Below, in pieces: positions 8,844 through 16,067 of a stretch of DNA of 52,075 nucleotides. Positions within the stretch are counted from its first letter, which is position 1. Each line of letters begins with the position of its first letter. The stretch is from Roseovarius sp. (GTDB lineage: Bacteria; Pseudomonadota; Alphaproteobacteria; Rhodobacterales; Rhodobacteraceae). Both the position numbers and the translations under genes were made by a program. The DNA lies in contig JARGOC010000024.1 of the NCBI GenBank assembly GCA_029212365.1, positions 1 through 52,075 of the forward strand, in the 5' to 3' direction. The notes beneath the pieces are model-generated. The model did no database searches. It was not told the origin of the DNA and worked only from the letters and a program-made list of their open reading frames with translations.

Positions 8844-9746
8844 TTATACCTCTGGGTCTGGCGTGAGTAGCCCATGGGCGCGGGCAATGGTATATTCTCG
8901 CTCGGATCGGGGCGCATGGGCGATAAACTCGCTGCCGCCACAATGCGCCAGCTTAAGGGCCCCGATCAATGCGCTGTCATAATGGCCATTCAACAGCCAA
9001 ATACCCTCAGCGGACAGCTTGTCTCGCGTGCCACCGCCGCCATCAGCGCGCAATCGGCGCATGAAATCCTTTTGCTGGGCGACGGCCTCAATCACATCCC
9101 GGTCAATGGCGCGGTCCTGCACTTCGCGGAACAACTGCATCACCCGTGCATTGCCCGAGGTCGCGGCAAAGATACGCTCAACCGCATCTTCTGGCACGGT
9201 GCCCCAAAAATTGCGCGGATAGGGGTGATCGACCAGCAACCAAAGGATATGCCGGAACCCGTCGGCCGATACCGATTTCTTGGCATCTTTGTTCTGGCTC
9301 AGGCTGAGCGCCGCCTCGCGCGCCACGATCAGACCCAGATAACACCGCGCCCGTGTCTCATCGGCGGCCAGCACCAAACAGGGCTGATCAACCGCTTCGG
9401 TCGGGATCATCCAGGTGCTGCCCATGGTGTGTTTGATGTCCACGTCATGGCCAAGGATCACCGTGTCCAACCTGCCTTTGGGCAGACGCAACATGGCGCG
9501 CAACTCAATCTCGACCCGCGTGCCAATATAGGTTTTTTCGGTCTTTTCCAGATCATCGTAGGCACGCCGCCCGGTTTTGGGAGTCATGATCACATCATCA
9601 ATGCACGACCGCAGCATCGCCGCCACTTTGCGCGCCAGCGCATCGGCGCCGCCTGCCCGATCGGCGATGTCATCCGCAATGGCGCGCAGCACATCATAAT
9701 CCCGGTGCCCATGAGTGACCTCACTGGGGGGAATGTTGCGCTTCAT
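8844..9746 (-). CDS. NaeI-family type II restriction endonuclease
   Basis: The 300-aa protein reads like NaeI along its length: KTEKTYIGTRVEIEL, a WMIP-EAV-CLV block, and LFREVQ-VAQQ-DFM-R near the C-terminus. NaeI is a type IIE enzyme that cuts GCCGGC after binding two sites. The PD-(D/E)xK residues appear to be E79, D94, D103 and K105 (VDIK). L66, before KTEK, matches the leucine whose change to lysine turns NaeI into a topoisomerase-like enzyme; here it is the normal leucine. It lies 6 bp behind the methyltransferase stop. Specificity for GCCGGC is inferred from the family only. Confidence 0.9.
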   Translation of the reverse strand: MKRNIPPSEVTHGHRDYDVLRAIADDIADRAGGADALARKVAAMLRSCIDDVIMTPKTGRRAYDDLEKTEKTYIGTRVEIELRAMLRLPKGRLDTVILGHDVDIKHTMGSTWMIPTEAVDQPCLVLAADETRARCYLGLIVAREAALSLSQNKDAKKSVSADGFRHILWLLVDHPYPRNFWGTVPEDAVERIFAATSGNARVMQLFREVQDRAIDRDVIEAVAQQKDFMRRLRADGGGGTRDKLSAEGIWLLNGHYDSALIGALKLAHCGGSEFIAHAPRSEREYTIARAHGLLTPDPEV

Positions 9747-9752
9747 GTTGGA

Positions 9753-10712
9753 TCAGCCGCTAACCGCGTGCAGCACCCGTTTGCGCAGCGCCTTGGCCAC
9801 TTGGGCCCCCACCGCCCGCGCCACCGGTGGTGGAAAGGCATTGCCCACCTGACGATACGCGTTGGTTTTGGCCCCAGTAAAATGCCATTCATCCGGAAAG
9901 CCCTGAATGCGCGCCACCATCGGCACGGTCAAACGCGGCATGCCATTATGGAACGGATCAGGTGCCTCGGGCGCAATGGTGCGCCCCTCAACCCCCAAAG
10001 TGGCCCAAGCAGCGCGCGCACGCGTCGGCCCCAGATCAGGCCCGCCATGTTTTTTGGATCCGCCAACAATTGTTGGGGCAATCTCATCGGCCTTATCAGC
10101 CCAGTCCTGCGCCCCACGCCAGCCGCGTGCCGCCATCAGATCACCCAAAGTTTCGCCCACCGTGGGCGGGTTATGTGGGTTCGGCTCGGGCCAGTCAAAG
10201 AACTCAGATCGTGCGTCTTGCACCGCGACAATCACCACCCGTGGGCGCAATTGTGGAACACTAAAATCAGAGGCATTCAGAAGCCGCCAATCGGTTTTAT
10301 ATCCCAGCTTGCCCAGTTGGGTTTTCAGCTTCTCGCGGTAGTCATGAAACACCGCGTCCAGGAACCCTCGCACGTTTTCGATCATCACCGCGCGGGGCCG
10401 CGCAGCATCAATAATGTCAATCGCGTCGTTGAACAGATTGCGCTCGTCTTGCTCGCCCAATTGCTTGCCCGCCACGGAAAACGGCGGGCACGGCAAACCG
10501 CCAGCCAATAGATCCATGCCAGCATAGTCACCGGCACGTTCCTTAAACAGCCGCATGTCCTCTTCCAGCACCGTCCATTCGGGGCGGTTATGGCGCAGGG
10601 TGTTACAGCAATGTTTGTCAATCTCAACAAGGGCCGTATGGGCAAATCCGGCCTGTTCCAGACCCAAAGCCTGCCCGCCTGCGCCTGCGCAAAGTTCCAC
10701 CGATGTCAGCAT
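9753..10712 (-). CDS. DNA (cytosine-5) methyltransferase
   Basis: The 319-aa protein transfers methyl from SAM to cytosine C5. Motifs are in the normal order: ELCAGAGG (SAM binding, 6-13), GGLPCPPFS with catalytic C75, ENV (112-114), QLRPR (154-158), a short target-recognition region, and RQVGNAFPPPVA near the end. An ATG at 10727 adds five residues, but a GAGG lies about 8 nt before the ATG at 10712, which also gives the usual motif I spacing. It is the first gene of methyltransferase-NaeI-SRAP, so protection is made before cutting. Confidence 0.93.
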   Translation of the reverse strand: MLTSVELCAGAGGQALGLEQAGFAHTALVEIDKHCCNTLRHNRPEWTVLEEDMRLFKERAGDYAGMDLLAGGLPCPPFSVAGKQLGEQDERNLFNDAIDIIDAARPRAVMIENVRGFLDAVFHDYREKLKTQLGKLGYKTDWRLLNASDFSVPQLRPRVVIVAVQDARSEFFDWPEPNPHNPPTVGETLGDLMAARGWRGAQDWADKADEIAPTIVGGSKKHGGPDLGPTRARAAWATLGVEGRTIAPEAPDPFHNGMPRLTVPMVARIQGFPDEWHFTGAKTNAYRQVGNAFPPPVARAVGAQVAKALRKRVLHAVSG

Positions 10713-11011
10713 GTTGTTTGCCCTCATTTTCGCGTATTGAAGCCGGGTTGCGGTCTACGATCAACCGCGCAATCTTGCGTCCAGGTCATGTTCTTAATTT
10801 GTTCTAACAAATTCCGTGCACACCATACAACCGTAAATACCGCAGGTACACGCGCTTGGCGTGGCTTGTGCGCCACGTTTGCAACGCGTTCAATACCCAC
10901 CGGCATTTTTAACCACGCGCGTCATGAAATTGCCCGATTGCCGATGAGGTATAGCACATCAATTGACACCCACGCCCAAGCAAACCGCTGACACCACACA
11001 GGAGACGACAG
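10713..11011. other. Divergent promoter region
   Basis: These 299 bp separate the restriction-modification operon (minus) from the outer-membrane-like protein (plus) and must hold both promoters. An AT-rich patch occurs around 10791-10815. No controller-protein gene or clear C-box was seen. Confidence 0.5.
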
Positions 11012-11455
11012 ATGAAGCTGAGTGCACTCTTATTGGCCGCAGCCCTGCCCACCACCGTGCTGGCAGGCCCTGATCGGCTGTCGTTTCTGCTGGGAACCGA
11101 ACATTTCGGCGCGACACGGGATTTTCAAGAGATTAACCCCGGTGCGTTTCTAACATGGGAAAAAAAGACCTTCGATTACTCTGTCGGTGCCTTTTACAAC
11201 AGCTATTCCGAAGTGTCGGTGCTGGCATCAATCGGGTATTCCTATGAAATCCTGCCCGAGTTCGAAGTGGGTGCCTTTTCGGGGTTGGCTGTCTATCCCG
11301 GCGATGGTCACCGGTTTGATGCATCCGTTGGTGATGTGGTGCCAATGGTTGGCTTGCAAACCCGCTATCGCAACATTTTTGCACAGTTCATTCCCGCAGA
11401 AGGCACATCGGTTGATTCCCTTCTGGCGGTGGGTCTGACGTTCAATCTGGACTAG
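11012..11455 (+). CDS. Small exported beta-barrel-like protein
   Basis: The 147-aa protein has a signal peptide (cleavage after VLA, about residue 18). The mature part alternates polar and hydrophobic residues in short strands rich in Tyr, Phe and Gly (for example SVGAFYNSYSEVS and ASIGYSYEI) and ends in a strand with Phe near the C-terminus (VGLTFNLD). This pattern suggests a small outer-membrane barrel. No specific family is recognised. AGGAG lies about 8 nt before the ATG. Confidence 0.7.
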   Translation: MKLSALLLAAALPTTVLAGPDRLSFLLGTEHFGATRDFQEINPGAFLTWEKKTFDYSVGAFYNSYSEVSVLASIGYSYEILPEFEVGAFSGLAVYPGDGHRFDASVGDVVPMVGLQTRYRNIFAQFIPAEGTSVDSLLAVGLTFNLD

Positions 11456-11520
11456 GCGAAACTGCGGATCACAGCGCATTTCGACATTTGCACCCATGCC
11501 AAAAAGCGAGATCAGGTGAA

Positions 11521-11594
11521 TGGAGCGGGTAGCGGGAATCGAACCCGCACCTTAAGCTTGGGAAGCTCGCATGATACCATTTCACCATACCCGC
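11521..11594 (-). tRNA. tRNA-Gly(CCC)
   Basis: The minus strand gives a 74-nt cloverleaf starting GCGGGTA, with anticodon loop TTCCCAA (anticodon CCC), T arm GCGGGTTCGATTCCCGC, matching 3' acceptor TACCCGC, discriminator U and encoded CCA. Confidence 0.97.
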
Positions 11595-11781
11595 ACATCC
11601 GGGCGCATCCCTAGTTCAAGCAGGTTTGAACGTCAAGAAACCTTGTGCGTTGTCCTTGGGATTGACCTTTCCGGCACCCTGCGACTATGGCCTTGGCCAC
11701 TCCGAAGGGCTGATCAAATATGCCGATTGACCGCCGCCGCCGGAGCTCTCACAGTTAGGAGACCACCTTAGCAAGCACGGC

Positions 11782-13827
11782 CTATCCCCGTCGGCGTCTG
11801 CGCCGCCCGCCTCCCTCGCCGCCTTCGCCGCCGGTGTTAAAGTTCACGTCCGGCAAAGTGACAATGCTGCGCAGAATGGGAAAAGGTTCCACCGAATTAG
11901 GGATATTTGAGGCGTTTACGAAATGCTCCTGAAAGCGCGGTTCAATCGCGGTTTCGATCTTGTGAATCTCGTGCACGGTTGCTTCAATTTCGCTGCGCGC
12001 CTCGGTGTTCAGCAGGGCAATGCGCGCGCCGGTGCCCGCGGCGTTGCCTGCCGATGTGACCTTGTCCAACGGGGCATCAGGGATCATCCCCAATACCATC
12101 GCATGTTTCGGGCTGATATGTGCGCCAAACGCACCTGCCAGCACCACACGATCCACCTGATCCACACCAAATTTATCCATCAACAATCGCGCGCCAGAAT
12201 AAAGCGCCGCCTTGGCCATCTGTATTTCTCGGATATCGCGGTTGGTAACGGTGATCACCGGCCCGCCCTCGGCACTGCCATCCCACACCATGTAGGAATA
12301 AGTGCGCCCATCGAGGAAGCATCTATCCGTGCCGGTTTGTTCTGGCGCACCAATCAGCCCAGGCCCGTCAACGATACCATGGATGCGCATTTCGGCCACC
12401 ATTTCGATGATCCCTGAGCCGCAAATACCGGTGATGCCGGTGGTGGCGGTGGCCTCACCAAAGCCATCGTCATCCGACCACAAATCGCTGCCAATCACTT
12501 TGAATCGCGCAACCTTGGTTACCGGATCAATTTCCACCCGTTCAATCGCGCCCGGTGCCGCCCGTTGGCCCGAGGATATCTGAGCACCTTCAAACGCCGG
12601 CCCGGTCGGCGAGGAACACGCCAGCACCTTTTCTTTATTCCCCAACAGAATTTCGGCATTGGTGCCCACATCGACGATCAGTGCCAGATCTTCCGACTTG
12701 TCTGGCGCCTCGGACAGCGCCACAGCCGCGGCATCGGCCCCCACATGGCCCGCAATACACGGCAGGATATAAACCCGCGCACTGGGATGAATTTCCAGAT
12801 CCAGCTCAGCGGCACGCAAGTTGAGCGAGGATGACGTGCCCAGCGCAAAGGGCGCCTGCCCCAGCTCAAACGGATCAATGCCCAAAAAAAGATGGTGCAT
12901 GACCGGGTTGCACACAAAAACTGCATCCATAATCAGCGTTTTGTCGATCTCTGCCTCCTGGGCGATCTGATCAAACAGAGCATTCATCCCCTCGCGCACC
13001 GCGCGGGTCATTTCAGCCGCGCCGCCCTTGTTCATCATTGAATAGCTGACCCGACTCATCAGGTCTTCTCCAAAGCGGATTTGCGGGTTCATGATACCAG
13101 ATGAGGCGACAACCTGCCCGTCCGAGAGATCACACAGATGTGCTGCGATGGTGGTTGAACCCAGATCAACCGCCAGACCGTAAATCTTGCCCTCATAATA
13201 CCCCGGCCAGACGTGCATGATCTGCGGCGCATGGCCATCCGTGCCCTTGTGCACAGCAACGGTCACTTTCCAGCCGCCCTTGCGCAGGATCGGCTGCAAC
13301 CCGTTCAAAATATGCAGATCAGCGGTGACATCCTCAATTTGCCACTGCTCTAACAACGCTTTGGCCAGCCTCTCCAGATCGCCCGAAGGTTCGTGCATGT
13401 CGGGTTCTTCCACCTCGACATAATACATCCGCACAGAAGGGTTCATGGTGATGTCGCGTGCCTCGGCACGTTTGCGCACCACCTGTTTGTGCACCTGCGA
13501 TTCGGCGGGCACATCAATCACGACGTCACCCATCACCTGCGCCTGACAGCCCAGGCGGCGGCCTTTTTTCAGCCCGCGTTTTTCGTCATAGCGTGCTTCG
13601 ACTTTGTTCCACTCTGACAGCGCATCGTCACCCACTGTCACGCCGTGCTTGGCAAATTCGCCGTACCCCGGTGTGATCTGGCACTTGGAACATATCCCGC
13701 GCCCGCCACACACCGAATCCAGATCAACCCCCAACTGGCGCGCAGCGGTCAGAACCGGCGTGCCCTTTGGGAAATGCCCGCGCTTGCCCGAAGGCGTAAA
13801 TACGACAAGAGGATCTTCATTTGACAT
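11782..13827 (-). CDS. ASKHA-domain ferredoxin, corrinoid-activation (RACo/RamA-like) protein
   Basis: The 681-aa protein belongs to the DUF4445 family, which uses ATP and an iron-sulfur centre to re-reduce inactive Co(II) corrinoid methyltransferases. An N-terminal 2Fe-2S ferredoxin domain has cysteines C40, C46, C49 and C94. A linker follows, then an actin-like ATPase domain with LAVDLGSTTIA, VDVGTNAEI and LAGAFG. ATG at 13827 is chosen because upstream codons do not resemble the family. No corrinoid protein or methyltransferase gene lies in the window, so the partner is elsewhere. The C-terminus ends in a glycine/glutamate run and six arginines, likely lineage-specific. Confidence 0.9.
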   Translation of the reverse strand: MSNEDPLVVFTPSGKRGHFPKGTPVLTAARQLGVDLDSVCGGRGICSKCQITPGYGEFAKHGVTVGDDALSEWNKVEARYDEKRGLKKGRRLGCQAQVMGDVVIDVPAESQVHKQVVRKRAEARDITMNPSVRMYYVEVEEPDMHEPSGDLERLAKALLEQWQIEDVTADLHILNGLQPILRKGGWKVTVAVHKGTDGHAPQIMHVWPGYYEGKIYGLAVDLGSTTIAAHLCDLSDGQVVASSGIMNPQIRFGEDLMSRVSYSMMNKGGAAEMTRAVREGMNALFDQIAQEAEIDKTLIMDAVFVCNPVMHHLFLGIDPFELGQAPFALGTSSSLNLRAAELDLEIHPSARVYILPCIAGHVGADAAAVALSEAPDKSEDLALIVDVGTNAEILLGNKEKVLACSSPTGPAFEGAQISSGQRAAPGAIERVEIDPVTKVARFKVIGSDLWSDDDGFGEATATTGITGICGSGIIEMVAEMRIHGIVDGPGLIGAPEQTGTDRCFLDGRTYSYMVWDGSAEGGPVITVTNRDIREIQMAKAALYSGARLLMDKFGVDQVDRVVLAGAFGAHISPKHAMVLGMIPDAPLDKVTSAGNAAGTGARIALLNTEARSEIEATVHEIHKIETAIEPRFQEHFVNASNIPNSVEPFPILRSIVTLPDVNFNTGGEGGEGGGRRRRRRG

Positions 13828-14076
13828 AGGGAATCCCTGATTGGCTAAATCGCGTGAGGCGACCATACGGATTTGCCAGCCGAGGAACAGACCTTGCGCG
13901 GCAAAACATGTCAGCCAAACGTCACCTTTGTCTATTCACACACGGTGTTGGCGCTTTGCAACTGGCCCGGCGACATGCTCGCGCCTCGGTCGCCCCTTCC
14001 GGCCGCAGGAGTTTCGGACATTGCCCTGATGCGGCATTGGCCCTATCACCCTGCCAACCCAAATCGGAGCAGCCAG

Positions 14077-14937
14077 ATGACCGGGCCCAACGGAACCGTC
14101 GCCATATTGCCCCACGCCATGAAGCTGGGCACACGGCCGTCACGCCTGCCGCTGGATGATCTGATCTGGCCGCTGGGGCAACCCAGCGCGTTGAAAGGCA
14201 AACAATTGGGCGATCTTACGGCGCAGGATCATCTGATCGTCTTTCCGCGCGAAACCCTGCATGTTCGGCCTTCTTTTGGCACCCGCGCAAAACTCTCTAT
14301 CGTGATAATGGAGCCGGCTGCCATCCACGGGCTGCACCTCAAACTGCTGCGCCAGACCTATCGCCGGTTTCACCGCGTGCTGACCACAGATGAGGCGTTG
14401 TTGGCGGCCATTCCCAATGGTGTGTTCTTTCCCTTTGGTAGCACCTGGGTGCCAAATTGGCGTGACCTCGACACGTCAAAGGTGCGGATGTGTTCGCTGA
14501 TTGCATCAACCAAACGTTCGCAAGAGGGCCATGTATTGCGCCATGTGATTGCGGATTGGATCACATCCGAGGGTCTCGACGTCGATCTGATGGGCGGCGG
14601 ATATGTCCCCTTCAAGGACAAATCCGACGGCCTGGCCCCTTACCGCTATTCTGTGGTGATCGAAAACGTCGCCGAGAAAAACTATTTCACCGAAAAACTG
14701 GTGGACGCCGTGCTGTGCCAAACTGTGCCGATCTATTGGGGGTGTCCCAATATCGCGGAGTTTTTGGACACATCCGGCATGATTATCTGCCACACCAAAG
14801 CCGATCTACAGCAGGCCATCTTGTCTATGTCGCAGGCCGACTACACCGCCCGGCAACCCCATATTTGCGCCATCAAAGACAGGGCCGCCAACTATGGTGA
14901 CATATTCACGCGCGCCGCTGAGGCTGTGCTGTCTTGA
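14077..14937 (+). CDS. Family 10 (fucosyltransferase-like) glycosyltransferase
   Basis: The 286-aa protein carries the GT10 nucleotide-sugar signature in its C-terminal half: VVIENVAEKNYFTEKLVDA and VPIYWGCPNI. The family adds fucose or related sugars to glycans. The acceptor is unknown; surface polysaccharide or lipopolysaccharide decoration is likely. The frame is open back to 13873, where it could begin at TTG, or at ATG 13975 or 14029. ATG at 14077 is chosen because GGAG lies 7 nt before it. It is divergent from the ASKHA gene. Confidence 0.8.
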   Translation: MTGPNGTVAILPHAMKLGTRPSRLPLDDLIWPLGQPSALKGKQLGDLTAQDHLIVFPRETLHVRPSFGTRAKLSIVIMEPAAIHGLHLKLLRQTYRRFHRVLTTDEALLAAIPNGVFFPFGSTWVPNWRDLDTSKVRMCSLIASTKRSQEGHVLRHVIADWITSEGLDVDLMGGGYVPFKDKSDGLAPYRYSVVIENVAEKNYFTEKLVDAVLCQTVPIYWGCPNIAEFLDTSGMIICHTKADLQQAILSMSQADYTARQPHICAIKDRAANYGDIFTRAAEAVLS

Positions 14938-14976
14938 TATCCAAGGGTGAGAGCACCAGCCATTCTCAAAAGTATA

Positions 14977-15852
14977 TCACTCGCCCGGAATGACGTTCTT
15001 CTTCTGACCAAACCGCGCCCTCAAGGCATTCATCAGCGGTTTATAGGCCCTGGGCGTAAACGCATATCCGATTTGGCTGCTCAGGGTTTGCTCCATCTTG
15101 TCGGACACCCCCAGAGGGCCGTCACATGGTCCGGGCAGATAAAACGTACCAAAGGCGCGGTCAAAGATGCAAAAGAACTCACCAAAGTTCTTGTCAAACG
15201 CCTTGGATTCCGCCGAGTGGTGCCAACGGTGCATCGCAGGCGACACCATCCATTTGCCAAATTTACCATATGTCCAAGGCACATCCGCATGGATGAAATG
15301 CCCGTAATACCCGCGCAGCATCGCGTTAAACAGGATCGCATAGACCGGGAAGCCCATCAACAACATGGAGGCCAACCCAACACCGCGCATAGTCAACAGG
15401 TTAATCGGATGCCAGCGCGACGCGGTAAGCCAGGTCACTTCTGTATCTGAGTGATGCACCGCATGTGCAGGCCAGAACACTTTGGTATGATCCAGGCGAT
15501 GGCGCCAATAGTGAAAGAAGTCCCCGATGAACACAGCCAGAAACAGCGTGATCACCATCGGCACCCCATCCCAGAAGGTTGTCGGGATTAAGAAAAGGTT
15601 ATTGCTGGTCAAAAATGCGTGGATCGCCGTGACGTAGATCGCCAAAAAAGGGCTGGAAAAGACAACATTGAACGACATAATCTTGAGCGTGAGCACGAAC
15701 TCAGGCATCGCCCGCCAAATATCTTTGAGCGCTGTGCGGCCCTTGGCGATGTAAGCCAGGCACACGAAAAACAGTGCAGGCACCATTAGATACTTAAATG
15801 CTGTGAGAAGGTTACTGGCGCTCTCAACCAGCAATGACATCAACCAGTCCAT
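14977..15852 (-). CDS. Sterol desaturase / fatty acid hydroxylase family protein
   Basis: The 291-aa integral membrane enzyme is a non-haem di-iron hydroxylase. The histidine clusters are HYWRHRLDH, HAVHHSDTE and HRWHHS, spaced as in the fatty acid hydroxylase superfamily. Several hydrophobic segments (about 18-40, 50-75, 95-115 and 155-180) fit a membrane location. Family members hydroxylate lipids such as carotenoids, sterols or ornithine lipids; the substrate cannot be read from sequence. It is convergent with the GT10 gene. Confidence 0.88.
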   Translation of the reverse strand: MDWLMSLLVESASNLLTAFKYLMVPALFFVCLAYIAKGRTALKDIWRAMPEFVLTLKIMSFNVVFSSPFLAIYVTAIHAFLTSNNLFLIPTTFWDGVPMVITLFLAVFIGDFFHYWRHRLDHTKVFWPAHAVHHSDTEVTWLTASRWHPINLLTMRGVGLASMLLMGFPVYAILFNAMLRGYYGHFIHADVPWTYGKFGKWMVSPAMHRWHHSAESKAFDKNFGEFFCIFDRAFGTFYLPGPCDGPLGVSDKMEQTLSSQIGYAFTPRAYKPLMNALRARFGQKKNVIPGE

Positions 15853-16014
15853 ATTCTATGTCCTTTCTTCGCGGCCAGTCAGACCGGCAAACAATCGTTT
15901 CCAAAAAAATGACAATTGATTGGGGCACGAGTAGGGCATCTATCCGGCATTTTCTCAACGAACCGCCAGCAAGCACCTGTCAGATCAGGCCAATGATCTG
16001 AAAATCCAGGCAAC

Positions 16015-16045
16015 AAAAAGCCCGGCACCTGCGCACCGGGCTTTT
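16015..16045. terminator. Bidirectional rho-independent terminator
   Basis: Arms AAAAGCCCGG and CCGGGCTTTT (16017-16026 region and 16036-16045) pair around a short loop, with A and T runs on each side. It lies 23 nt downstream of the sulfurylase fusion stop on the minus strand. Confidence 0.88.
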
Positions 16046-16067
16046 CTATCATTGGGTATCAGCAGGA

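Noticed and set aside
8874..10511. 545-codon plus-strand open frame
   Set aside because: It lies entirely antisense to the NaeI-like and methyltransferase genes, whose products are clearly recognisable; its translation has no family character.
10713..11011. Controller (C) protein gene of the R-M system
   Set aside because: No small helix-turn-helix frame is present in the region or behind the operon.
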